From: an uncultured Sphingomonadaceae bacterium
Lineage (GTDB): Bacteria; Pseudomonadota; Alphaproteobacteria; Sphingomonadales; Sphingomonadaceae
Assembly: GCA_947489315.1 (NCBI GenBank)
Contig: CANLCX010000001.1
Location: 499,501-563,500 of the forward strand
Length of the DNA: 64,000 nt
Reading direction: 5' to 3'
Part shown: in pieces, positions 54,059-62,553 of the stretch
Layout of the letters: each line of letters starts with the position of its first letter
How positions within the stretch are numbered: the stretch's first letter is position 1
Notes under the pieces: generated by a model
Seen by the model: the letters and a program-made list of their open reading frames with translations, nothing else
Databases searched by the model: none
What the model was told of the DNA's origin: nothing
Program-made: the position numbers and the translations under genes

Positions 54059-54895
54059 CTAGTTGAGCGATTCTTCGAGCAATCGGGCGAGTCGTAGACC
54101 TGCTCGTTCAATTTGGATTCGCGCCGTCGGGATCAATGCGCGGATCTCATCATTATCGACCTTACCGCGCTTTGTCAGTTTGGGCCCACAGGACGGTTGG
54201 TCCTCTGCGGTAGGATAGCTGTAATCGCGAGAGACTTGCCACGCTTGCATCGCCCAAAAGTCTGTGGTTCCGAATGACTTATCGGATTTTTCTTCTGCAC
54301 TATAGCGCTTCACCATTTCAGGGCCGTCGGTGATGGCGCGTTCCGCCAATGGTCCGTCCCACAGCCAATGTAGGTTCATCCGGCCTTCGATTATACCATA
54401 AGACGCACTGACATCATTGCCGCCGCGATCGCTGCGATCACCGCTGTGGAGCGGCATGTGCATGTCGCCAACGAAATGGACCAGAAAGGTTAACGCTTCG
54501 AGCCGAACATGGGTCGGCAGCGACTTGTCTTTCAAGAGCGCTGCATTGCGGTCAATCTGCGCCGAAACGCAATTGCCATTGCGGCAGGCGCTTTTCAGAT
54601 CAAAGGGCTTGCAGATATCGACATTCTGATAATGCCAGGGACTGGTATAACCCCAGCGCAATCGATCACGCCTGATACAATCAGGCCAAACACTTGCATC
54701 ACCGATATTTTTGAGGTCGCATTTCGGCGTTCCGAGTAAGGCTGCGGAACGGAAAAGCCGATTCATTCGTTGCTTCGTCGCTGGATCAATATTGGTCTCG
54801 GCAATGCCAGCGATCGTGCGATGCGCATATTCCCCCCATGCGAAGGCAGGGGTAGGGGAGACCAGAAGAGCAAGAATCAGAAGTTTTTTTAGCAT
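54059..54895 (-). CDS. S1/P1 nuclease
   Basis: Secreted zinc-dependent nuclease of 278 residues. After the signal peptide (LLILALLVSPTPAFA) the mature N-terminus is WGEYAHRTIAG, in which Trp and His bind zinc as in P1. HFVGDMHMPLHSGDRSDRGGND and NLHWLWDG give the other ligands. It degrades single-stranded DNA and RNA in the periplasm or medium, possibly to scavenge phosphate or nucleosides. No close operon partner is seen. Confidence 0.9.
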   Translation of the reverse strand: MLKKLLILALLVSPTPAFAWGEYAHRTIAGIAETNIDPATKQRMNRLFRSAALLGTPKCDLKNIGDASVWPDCIRRDRLRWGYTSPWHYQNVDICKPFDLKSACRNGNCVSAQIDRNAALLKDKSLPTHVRLEALTFLVHFVGDMHMPLHSGDRSDRGGNDVSASYGIIEGRMNLHWLWDGPLAERAITDGPEMVKRYSAEEKSDKSFGTTDFWAMQAWQVSRDYSYPTAEDQPSCGPKLTKRGKVDNDEIRALIPTARIQIERAGLRLARLLEESLN

Positions 54896-54966
54896 GTATG
54901 TCCCGTGCGCCCTTTAGATTACATTATTGTGTATCCTTGGCCGCTTAGACACCAGATGGACAAGCT

Positions 54967-55689
54967 TTATTCCACATTTGCAACGTTATATTGGAGCGCT
55001 TCCTCTTTGGTCAGACAGCGGCGTGTCGATTGGTCTGATCCGTCTGTCTTAACCGCCTTCTGTTTGTACATGATGTCGGTTAGCAGTTTGCGCGAAACAC
55101 CCATGCGGATCAGGAAGTCATTATCCTCGGTCGCCAGCAGTGCGCTTTCCTGTTCAACTTCACCGATCAGTTCGACGGTGGAGTCGGTCCCCATTTCGAT
55201 ACTATAATTAATCGCGTTGCGGTCGCCGGTCATGGTGAACATGTGGACCATGAAATCGCCATCGGACTCGATTATGCGGGCGCGGCCGCCCATAAACACG
55301 AAATTACAGGCACTGAAGCAAGTCCATCCGGCGGGAATACGGGTGATCATCAAGCCACCCAATTCTCGAATCACCCGGCCTGCTTCATTGCCGGCGCGGG
55401 CATGACCACCGGGCGAGCGTAGCCAGATTTCAGTAATGTCAGGGTTTTCGGCCAGTGTTTTTTTCAACCGGTCGGGCAGGTCGATATCCACAACGCCTTC
55501 GGCCAGCAGCACTTTTGTTCCACCCCGTTCCACCGGTGTGAGCTCCATTTTCTTGTTGCTCGTCCAATTGGGCGCAGCGGGGCATGTTGGATTTTCTTTA
55601 TCCATTGCCAGCTCGGCCTTTGGTGACGTGTTTCCTTGAACAGCCAGCATTGTCGCTAGCAATATCAATGATTTGCAATATCTGTTCAT
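54967..55689 (-). CDS. COG3904 ClpP-like periplasmic protein
   Basis: A 240-residue secreted protein. After a signal peptide, a ClpP/crotonase-fold core is seen in EIWLRSPGGHARAGNEAGRVIRELGGLMITRIPAGWTCFSACNFVFMGG. The Ser in FSACNF takes the ClpP nucleophile position and SPGG the oxyanion loop; the rest of the triad (HMFTMTG is a candidate His) is not certain. Extra cysteines suggest disulfides. The family has no known role. Confidence 0.82.
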   Translation of the reverse strand: MNRYCKSLILLATMLAVQGNTSPKAELAMDKENPTCPAAPNWTSNKKMELTPVERGGTKVLLAEGVVDIDLPDRLKKTLAENPDITEIWLRSPGGHARAGNEAGRVIRELGGLMITRIPAGWTCFSACNFVFMGGRARIIESDGDFMVHMFTMTGDRNAINYSIEMGTDSTVELIGEVEQESALLATEDNDFLIRMGVSRKLLTDIMYKQKAVKTDGSDQSTRRCLTKEEALQYNVANVE

Positions 55690-55884
55690 GGGCGTTCTTT
55701 CTAATCAATGCCGCTATATCATAGGCTAAGATTATTTTTGTCACAAGAAGTGCGATATTTCACAGACAGGGTGAAAAAGGCAACGTAAGTTATATCTTCA
55801 TCATGGATGTGTAGCTGATGTCGATCAGGCGGAGGTTGCAGTGATGTCTGTTTGTAGCTAGCAATTTTTGAGGGGGACGATCAC

Positions 55885-56952
55885 GTGGCAAAACAAATAC
55901 CGAGCATATTTCACGCGTTGATCGCGGCTTCTTTGGTCGCGAGTGCGGGCGGGCCGGCCTTTTCTCAGGAACAGGATGCACCAGATGCTGAGCCATCTCT
56001 ATCGGAAGCGGATCGTGCCTATGTCGCACCCGTTGCGACCGAACCAGACTTGCCGCCATTGCCGCCAACGCCTGTATTAAGTCAGGACGGTTACCCCAAT
56101 TGCCGTGAGGATTTCCAGAAAATCGCTGCGCCATTTGATAAGGCCGAAGATACCAATCGCTGCACCATCTTGCTCGACCGATATTATGCTGAAGTTCTAA
56201 CGCCGTTTCGCCAGAAGATGATTGATTATCAGAATGAATTATCGTCCGTTTATACCAGTAAAGTGGCCGGTAAGATGGAATATTCTGCGAAAAGCCGGGA
56301 TGAATTTTACACAGATATGCGCCGGGAACATGCCGCTTCCGACCCTGATGGTGCCAATCTCGCCGACTATCGCGTGCTGGAAGCCCGCTATCAGCAGGAC
56401 CGCGCCTATTTACAAGACCGCTTTTGTTTCAATACCGGTTGCGGCGGATATACCGTGCCTGAATATGTCGCCGCAGAAGAGAAGCCGAAGAAGAGTAAAG
56501 ATGGCGGCAAGGTCAAAAGTGCGAAAAAATCCAAAGGCCCACAAAAGTGCAAAAAGGCTAAAAAGCGGGGCGGTTTGCTTGGCGGTATCATAGGCGGAGT
56601 GGCTGGTAATGCTGCCGGTCTTGGAAAAATCGGCACCTTGATTTCAAGCGGCGTTGGTGCCGTGCTGGTTAGTGAAATTGCCTGTCAGCTAACGGAAGAA
56701 GAGCAGAAAGAAGCGGTCGAAGCTACAGTTGAAGTGACCAAGCAAGAGGAGGTCGGGGCTACCGCAACGTGGAAGAGCCCAACACGAGCCGGCGTTTCAG
56801 GATCATCGACGGTCACTGCTCTCAATACCCAGCCCAATGGCCGTAAATGCCTCAACATCACCGATGTTGCGATCATCGATGGCCAAGAAACCCGCGTGTC
56901 CAAGCAGATGTGCCGTGGGCAGGGTGACGAGGGTTATACGATACTCGCCTAG
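55885..56952 (+). CDS. Secreted glycine-zipper protein of unknown function
   Basis: A 355-residue protein with a signal peptide, an acidic/Pro linker, and a helical region with paired Cys (NCRED, NRCT). A Lys-rich tract then precedes a glycine-zipper 2TM segment (GGLLGGIIGGVAGNAAGLGKIG). The C-terminal GRKCLNITDVAIIDGQETRVSKQMCRGQGDEGYTI resembles the Rickettsia 17-kDa antigen/surface-protein closing domain. The start is GTG 55885 with GAGGGGGA before it. It probably sits at the outer membrane. Confidence 0.72.
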   Translation: MAKQIPSIFHALIAASLVASAGGPAFSQEQDAPDAEPSLSEADRAYVAPVATEPDLPPLPPTPVLSQDGYPNCREDFQKIAAPFDKAEDTNRCTILLDRYYAEVLTPFRQKMIDYQNELSSVYTSKVAGKMEYSAKSRDEFYTDMRREHAASDPDGANLADYRVLEARYQQDRAYLQDRFCFNTGCGGYTVPEYVAAEEKPKKSKDGGKVKSAKKSKGPQKCKKAKKRGGLLGGIIGGVAGNAAGLGKIGTLISSGVGAVLVSEIACQLTEEEQKEAVEATVEVTKQEEVGATATWKSPTRAGVSGSSTVTALNTQPNGRKCLNITDVAIIDGQETRVSKQMCRGQGDEGYTILA

Positions 56953-56998
56953 CGGTTTGGAAATCCGATATGCTCCGCACTCTGCTTTATTACTCAAA

Positions 56999-57069
56999 CC
57001 GTTCGCCCTGAGCCTGTCGAAGGGTTTCTCAAGACCAATGATGCCCTTCGACAGGCTCAGGGCGAACGG
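56999..57069. repeat. Long palindromic repeat between convergent genes
   Basis: Two perfect 26-base inverted arms (56999-57024 and 57044-57069, core CCCTGAGCCTGTCGAAGGG) with a 19-base loop. It lies between the ends of the glycine-zipper gene and the GMC oxidoreductase. The core is a widely dispersed intergenic palindrome of sphingomonads and other proteobacteria; here it may end transcription from both sides. Confidence 0.92.
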
Positions 57070-57096
57070 CAAGAGGCAATTTGATGGCCTTGGCCG

Positions 57097-58683
57097 CTAA
57101 GCCAGATCCGCCTTGATAAACTCTGCCGCCCGCTCGCCGATCATGATGCTGGGCGCATTGGTATTGCCGCTGATAATTTCCGGCATGATCGATGCGTCAG
57201 CAATGTAGAGCCCTTCTAGTCCCTTAAATTTCAACCTGTTGTCGACCACCGCATCATCATCACTACCCATGCGGCAGGTGCCAACCGGATGATAGACTGT
57301 GTCGGCCCGCTCGCGGATGAGCGCGTCCAATGTGTCATCATTGCTCATATCGATCGGATGACGATTGGTTGGTTTGAAATCGGTCAATGGCGGCGCTTCC
57401 ATGATCCGCTGCATATGGCGGACGCCGCTGCGTAAAGTGGCAATATCGCGGTCGTCATCAAGGAAATTGGGATCAATGGCTGGCGGAGCGGTCGGATCGC
57501 TGTTGTTGAGACGCACAGTGCCTTTGCTATGCGGGCGCAGGACGCAGGCATGGCAACTGAATCCATGGCCTTTGACCTTTTCGCGGCCATGATCTTCCAG
57601 CATCGCCGGTACGAAATGATATTGGATATCCGGCGCTGGTACATCGGGGCTAGAGCTCCAAAAACCGCCGGCTTCGGCATACGGCGTGGTCATGATGCCG
57701 GTGCGTTTCATCCGGTGCTCCAGAATCGCCTTGCCCATGCGCACCGTGCCCTGCAGTGAGTCACCAATCAGTTCTTTGGATTCTGTCTGATAGCCCGAGA
57801 CGAAATCGATATGATCTTTCAGATTTGAACCAACTTCCGGCTTGTCAGCCGTGACCTCCACACCCATTTCTTTCAGATGCTCCGTTGGACCTATGCCTGA
57901 TAATTGCAGGATATGTGGCGTCCCAAAGGCACCAGCGGACATTACTACTGCACCTTTTGCGGAGAGCGTTTCCTGTTTGCGCCCCCGTTTGATTTGAACC
58001 CCGGTCACGCGGCCATTTTCGATTACCAGCTTTTCCACAAGGGATTTGGTCTTGATATCGAGATTTTTCCGGTCCCGGCCCGGTTCGACATAGGCACGTG
58101 CGGCTGACCAGCGCTCGCCGTTTTTCTGGGTGACTTGGTATATACCCATACCTTCTTGCGCAGCGCCGTTGAAATCATCGAGGATCGGGATCTGTAAATT
58201 GCGGGCGGCTTCGACAAAGGCGACACTGCCCGGGTTCAGCCATTTTTGATCGGAAACGGAAAGCGGCCCATCACCACCGTGAAAATCATCACCGCCACGT
58301 TCGTTGCTTTCGGATTTCTTGAAATAGGGCAGAACGTCATCATAGCTCCAGCCATCACAGCCGAGAGCGGCCCAATTGTTATAATCCCACTTATTGCCGC
58401 GAATGTAAACCATCGCATTGATCGCGCTCGACCCGCCAAGACCGCGTCCGCGCGGCTGATAGCCTATTCGGCCATTTAGTCCCTTTTGCGGTACCGTATC
58501 AAATTTCCAATTGGCGTTTTTCAGCAAGAACGGCATCATTCCCGGTGTCTTGACCAGGAAATTATTGTTGTTTCCGCCCGCTTCTATGAGGCAAACAGAC
58601 CGCTTGCCATCTTCGCTTAGGCGTCCGGCAACCGCGCTGCCTGCTGATCCGCCGCCGATGACGATGATGTCATATTCTGCCAT
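57097..58683 (-). CDS. GMC-family oxidoreductase (choline-dehydrogenase-like)
   Basis: FAD-dependent alcohol oxidase/dehydrogenase of 528 residues. The FAD loop is IIVIGGGSAGSAVAGRLSE near the N-terminus, GMC signature 1 is in RGRGLGGSSAINAMVYIRG and signature 2 in GAFGTPHILQLSGIGP. The His/Asn catalytic pair is expected near VYHPVGTCRMG and NTNAPSIMIGERAA. Substrate could be choline, an alcohol or polyol. CAGGAGAG sits before the ATG. It overlaps the upstream sterol desaturase gene by 67 bases. Confidence 0.92.
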   Translation of the reverse strand: MAEYDIIVIGGGSAGSAVAGRLSEDGKRSVCLIEAGGNNNNFLVKTPGMMPFLLKNANWKFDTVPQKGLNGRIGYQPRGRGLGGSSAINAMVYIRGNKWDYNNWAALGCDGWSYDDVLPYFKKSESNERGGDDFHGGDGPLSVSDQKWLNPGSVAFVEAARNLQIPILDDFNGAAQEGMGIYQVTQKNGERWSAARAYVEPGRDRKNLDIKTKSLVEKLVIENGRVTGVQIKRGRKQETLSAKGAVVMSAGAFGTPHILQLSGIGPTEHLKEMGVEVTADKPEVGSNLKDHIDFVSGYQTESKELIGDSLQGTVRMGKAILEHRMKRTGIMTTPYAEAGGFWSSSPDVPAPDIQYHFVPAMLEDHGREKVKGHGFSCHACVLRPHSKGTVRLNNSDPTAPPAIDPNFLDDDRDIATLRSGVRHMQRIMEAPPLTDFKPTNRHPIDMSNDDTLDALIRERADTVYHPVGTCRMGSDDDAVVDNRLKFKGLEGLYIADASIMPEIISGNTNAPSIMIGERAAEFIKADLA

Positions 58684-59582
58684 TTCATTCTCTCCTGCTG
58701 CGCCCAGCGTGCCTTTATGGCTTCGCTGCTTTCCCGGGAGCCATCATGGCTCCACCCGGGCGGTTTTATTAGATAGTTTAATTTATAGCGCCACGGTGCC
58801 GACCATAGATCCTTAAAAATATCGATCCACTCGTGAAAGGCGGCCCAAAGGACGTTATGGTTGGTCAGATTTTTGACGATCCCATATTCGATTTTTTCAT
58901 CCGCCGTTTCCGGTTCAAAAGTCCTGAACATCTTGTCCCAGGTGATGAATACACCGGCATAGTTGCGATCGAGATAGCGGGCATTGGTAGCATGATGAAC
59001 GCGGTGGTGTGATGGCGTGTTCATAACCGCTTCGAACCAGCGCGGCATCCGGTCAATCGCTTCGGTATGGATCCAATATTGATAGACAAGATTGAGCCCA
59101 GCGAGGAAGAAAATTAGCGCCGGTGGAAAACCCAGAAAGAAGAGCGGCATGCGGAATATGAAACTGAGCGCGAAAAAGCCGGTCCATGTCTGCCGCAGCG
59201 CGGTGGTCAGATTATAATGTTGGCTGCTGTGATGAATGACATGCGCGGCCCAGAACCAGCGGATACGATGGGCCGTGCGATGAAACCAGTAATAAGCAAA
59301 ATCGTCGAGGACGAACGCGATCGGCACCAGCCATAGTGCATTGGCCCATGTGATTTGAAAGTCGAACAGGCGATGCTCATAGACCCATAAAGCCAGCGCA
59401 AATATGATGCCGCCCGTCAGCAGCCCCGCAACCACGCTGCCAGTGCCAAGCGACAGCGATGTTATCGCATCCTTGGTTTCATAGCGAATCTTGCTGTTGC
59501 GTCTGCTCCATAGCCACTCACCTGCGACTGTCGCCACAAAAAAGGGAATTGCCCAGAGGGTAGGGGACGGAAAACTTTCCAT
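58617..59582 (-). CDS. Sterol desaturase/fatty acid hydroxylase family protein
   Basis: A 321-residue membrane di-iron hydroxylase. The three His clusters are seen in order: HRTAHR, HVIHHSS, and HRVHH (in TPSHHRVHHATNARYLDRN). Several helices flank them, starting with IPFFVATVAGEWLW. The family acts on carotenoids, lipids or sterols; the substrate is unknown. Its 3' end overlaps the GMC gene in a different frame by 67 bases; the two may act in one pathway. Confidence 0.9.
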   Translation of the reverse strand: MESFPSPTLWAIPFFVATVAGEWLWSRRNSKIRYETKDAITSLSLGTGSVVAGLLTGGIIFALALWVYEHRLFDFQITWANALWLVPIAFVLDDFAYYWFHRTAHRIRWFWAAHVIHHSSQHYNLTTALRQTWTGFFALSFIFRMPLFFLGFPPALIFFLAGLNLVYQYWIHTEAIDRMPRWFEAVMNTPSHHRVHHATNARYLDRNYAGVFITWDKMFRTFEPETADEKIEYGIVKNLTNHNVLWAAFHEWIDIFKDLWSAPWRYKLNYLIKPPGWSHDGSRESSEAIKARWAQQERMKWQNMTSSSSAADQQAARLPDA

Positions 59583-59623
59583 AACCTAGTATTTACATGA
59601 ATGTAAGTTGCTGTCTAGATTTT

Positions 59624-59784
59624 ACTCCTCTCCCCTTGAGGGAGAGGAAACGGAGACTTGGCAGCTTGCTGCCCTAGTCGAGTTGGTGAGGGGTGGTTTG
59701 GAGCTTCCTCTCCTCCCTTCTCCAAGATTTTCTAGTCAGTAAACTGACAAGCAAATCTGTCCTCTCCCTCAAGGAGAGAGGAGT
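59624..59784. repeat. MITE-like palindromic element of about 160 bases
   Basis: Terminal inverted repeats of 25 bases (59624-59648 and 59760-59784) differ at one base; each has the CTCTCC-CTTGAG-GGAGAG palindromic core. An inner hairpin GTCAG-TAAA-CTGAC lies at 59735-59748. The right end overlaps the first base of the stop triplet of the following gene. Many such elements occur between sphingomonad genes. Confidence 0.85.
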
Positions 59785-60329
59785 TAAGAATTACCGCCCG
59801 CCAAAGCCTCAACCATCGCGCGCACTGGCGTAATGTCATAGCCAGCATTGCCAGCCAGCCGCGCAATTTCGTCTGGCGAAACGCCCTGCTTGGCTTGCGC
59901 CAGCGACCAGAGCAAAGTCGAGCGTGTGCCCGACCGGCAATAGGCCAGCGTTTTGCCTTTGGCGCCATGAAGTGCGGCGATCATGGCGTCGACTTGTGGC
60001 GCAGAAAAACCGCTATGGGTAATCGGGATGCCGATATAATCGATACCAGCGGCTTTGGCGGCCGCTTCGATATCCACGCTTTGCGGCGCGGCGGGGTCTT
60101 CGCCATCCGGGCGGTTGTTGACGATCAGCGTCACGCCTTCCGCTTTGGCAGCGGCGACATCGTCCAAACTGATCTGAGGGGATACGCTGACTTTTTCGTT
60201 GATGGAGCGGAACATGGATTTTGCTTTCTCTGCTATGGCTTCTATCGGGGGGTCTTGAACCGGGTCTTGCGCGCAGGCGGTCAATATCAAGGCCGCGCTG
60301 AGCATGCTGGTTGATATTGTGACTTTCAT
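59784..60329 (-). CDS. TIGR01244/DUF442 sulfur-transferase-like phosphatase, lipoprotein form
   Basis: A 181-residue protein. Residues 45-181 match the beta-lactamase-hydrolase-like DUF442 (TIGR01244) family: FRSINEKVSVSPQISLDDV, INNRPDGEDP-like VNNRPDGED, and the P-loop CRSGTRSTLLW with the catalytic Cys. The first 44 residues add a signal with an LTAC lipobox, so this copy would be a lipoprotein. ATG at MFRSINE is an alternative, cytoplasmic start. It lies 5 bases after the small lipoprotein gene. Confidence 0.85.
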   Translation of the reverse strand: MKVTISTSMLSAALILTACAQDPVQDPPIEAIAEKAKSMFRSINEKVSVSPQISLDDVAAAKAEGVTLIVNNRPDGEDPAAPQSVDIEAAAKAAGIDYIGIPITHSGFSAPQVDAMIAALHGAKGKTLAYCRSGTRSTLLWSLAQAKQGVSPDEIARLAGNAGYDITPVRAMVEALAGGNS

Positions 60330-60334
60330 ATCAT

Positions 60335-60697
60335 CTATTCCGGTTCAGTGCTTGAACATGTGCTGTCATATTCAATGCAATCTTCAAAATCTGCAAGCGC
60401 TTTGATGGTTTCCGGACTGTCCGCATAGCGACTCCGCAGCGTTGCGAGCTGTTTGTCAGTGCCGGCGCATAGTTTTTCTACTTGCCCGTTTATGAATTTC
60501 TGACGCTCCTCATTATATCCAGGTTCGCCGCGAAAATGGTCGCAACCTTGCCGTTGGATGATGAAACCACGTGCTTCTTGGACAATGGCTGGGTCGCGAG
60601 GATCATTAAAATTATCGTTCCACGGCGTCAGCGCTTTTTGTGGCGCGCAAGCCGCGAGCATCATCATCAGGGTCGAAATTAGTGCAGCCTTCTTCAT
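60335..60697 (-). CDS. Small lipoprotein of unknown function
   Basis: A 120-residue protein with the lipobox LAAC at 14-17 after a short hydrophobic signal. The rest is hydrophilic with three more Cys and IIQRQGCDHFRGEPGYNEERQKFI. It is conserved in sphingomonads in my recollection, with unknown role. It overlaps the recQ stop by 4 bases, so it is coupled to recQ. Confidence 0.8.
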   Translation of the reverse strand: MKKAALISTLMMMLAACAPQKALTPWNDNFNDPRDPAIVQEARGFIIQRQGCDHFRGEPGYNEERQKFINGQVEKLCAGTDKQLATLRSRYADSPETIKALADFEDCIEYDSTCSSTEPE

Positions 60698-62481
60698 ACA
60701 CTTTCTTCTCGAGATTCGGTAACCTCTTGGATTACAGCAAGAAACGGATCGCCATATTTTTCAAGCTTGGCCGCACCAATGCCGGGTAGTTCGGACAACG
60801 CCGACAAGCTGCGCGGTTTGAAGCCGGTCATATCACGCAATACGCTGTCATGGAAAATCACATAAGGCGGAACCCCTTGTTCCTTGGCGAGTTCCATGCG
60901 TTTGGCTCGCAGGGCGTCGAATAAAGGATCGCCAACCGGATTGGGTGACGCGCCGCCCCGCCGCTTCTTCCGCTCCCGCACAGGTGGTTCAACAATCGCT
61001 ACTTCGGCCTCGCCCTTCAAGATCGCGCGTGCCTCGGGGCCAAACATCAACCCGCCATGTTCGGTATTGCGCAGGGCGTCACGGAGTAACAGGGATCGCG
61101 ATACCGGTTTGATCAACTGTGCTTCGTCCGAATCCACGATGTCAAAGACGGACAGTTGGTCATGGCCGCGTGACAGCACTTTATCTTCCTGCTTTCCGGT
61201 CAGCACTGCTTCCAAATGGCCGACGCCGAAACTCTGGCCTGTGCGATAAACGGCGGAGAGGAATTTGCGCGCCAGCTCTGTGACATTGCGCGTAATAGGA
61301 GCGTTCAGACAATTGTCGCAATTGCCGCAGCTTTGCGGTGGTTCTTCGCCAAAATGTTTGAGCAAGATCGCACGGCGACATCCGGCTGCTTCAACCAACC
61401 CACCCAAAGCGGCGAGCCGGGTACGCTCACTGGCAAGGCGTGCTTCATCGACTTCAGATAATCTCTGACGGGCCCGTGCGAAATCTTCAGCACCCCAGAA
61501 CATGTGGGCTTCGGCCGGATCACCATCACGGCCCGCGCGGCCGGTTTCCTGATAATAAGCTTCGATCGATTTCGGCAAGCCAGCATGGGCAACGAAGCGA
61601 ACATCCGGCTTGTCGATACCCATGCCGAAAGCGATGGTGGCGACCATCACCATATCCTCGGAAGCAACAAAATCAGCCTGATTGCGTTGGCGGACTTCGG
61701 GTGGCAACCCGGCATGATAGGCACGCGCACTGCGACCGGTTCTAGCGATTTGATCGGCCATTTTCTCTGTTGCATTGCGGGTCTGGGCATAGATGATACC
61801 GGGTCCCGGTATGCGTTCAATCAGATCTTTGACTTGGGCGGTCAATCCTTTGCGTGGTGCTATTGAATAGCGGATATTGGGCCGGTCAAAGCCTGCAATG
61901 ATCAGACCGTCTTGCTTGATGCCGAGCTGCACCAAAATATCATCACGCGTATGAGCGTCCGCGGTTGCGGTCAGTGCGAGGCGCGGCACGTCACCAAAAT
62001 GATCAAGCAACGGGCGCAGCAAGCGGTAATCAGGTCGGAAATCATGACCCCATTCGGAAACACAATGGGCTTCGTCAATCGCGAAGAGCGAGATCTTTGT
62101 CTGTTCTAGCAGATTGCGAAAATGCTCACCCGAGGCCCGTTCCGGCGCGGCGTAGAGCAAATCCAATTCGCCCGCTTTCAATCGCGCGATGGTCTCTGCT
62201 CTGTTATCATCGGCAGAGGTCAGGGTTGCCGCACGAATGCCGACGGCCTCTGCGCTGCGCAATTGGTCGTGCATCAAGGCGATTAGTGGAGAAATAACAA
62301 CCACGGTACCTTCATTGGCGATGGCGGGCAGTTGATAGCATAAAGATTTACCCGCGCCGGTGGGCATCACCGCCAACGTGTTTTGCCGGTCCATGACCCG
62401 TGCGAGAACCTGATCCTGCACGCCGCGAAGAGCATTAAACCCGAAGGTGGATTTGAGGAGCGGCAGGAGATTCTCGATCAT
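60694..62481 (-). CDS. recQ: ATP-dependent DNA helicase RecQ
   Basis: 3'-5' DNA helicase for recombination and fork repair, 595 residues. Walker A is GAGKSLCYQLP, the DEAH box lies in AIDEAHCVSEWGHDFRPDY, and TIAFGMGIDKPDVR and YYQETGRAGRDG are the helicase C-domain motifs. The RQC zinc site is CGNCDNC after the C-domain, and HRDC is at the C-terminus (LGSELPGIGAAKLEKYG-like). It heads a three-gene unit with the two lipoproteins. Confidence 0.94.
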   Translation of the reverse strand: MIENLLPLLKSTFGFNALRGVQDQVLARVMDRQNTLAVMPTGAGKSLCYQLPAIANEGTVVVISPLIALMHDQLRSAEAVGIRAATLTSADDNRAETIARLKAGELDLLYAAPERASGEHFRNLLEQTKISLFAIDEAHCVSEWGHDFRPDYRLLRPLLDHFGDVPRLALTATADAHTRDDILVQLGIKQDGLIIAGFDRPNIRYSIAPRKGLTAQVKDLIERIPGPGIIYAQTRNATEKMADQIARTGRSARAYHAGLPPEVRQRNQADFVASEDMVMVATIAFGMGIDKPDVRFVAHAGLPKSIEAYYQETGRAGRDGDPAEAHMFWGAEDFARARQRLSEVDEARLASERTRLAALGGLVEAAGCRRAILLKHFGEEPPQSCGNCDNCLNAPITRNVTELARKFLSAVYRTGQSFGVGHLEAVLTGKQEDKVLSRGHDQLSVFDIVDSDEAQLIKPVSRSLLLRDALRNTEHGGLMFGPEARAILKGEAEVAIVEPPVRERKKRRGGASPNPVGDPLFDALRAKRMELAKEQGVPPYVIFHDSVLRDMTGFKPRSLSALSELPGIGAAKLEKYGDPFLAVIQEVTESREESV

Positions 62482-62553
62482 TGGACCGTCCTACTCAGCA
62501 GATCGGATGAGCGAAACCGTTAAAGTGCAAATGACCGATTTTGTGTCACTATA

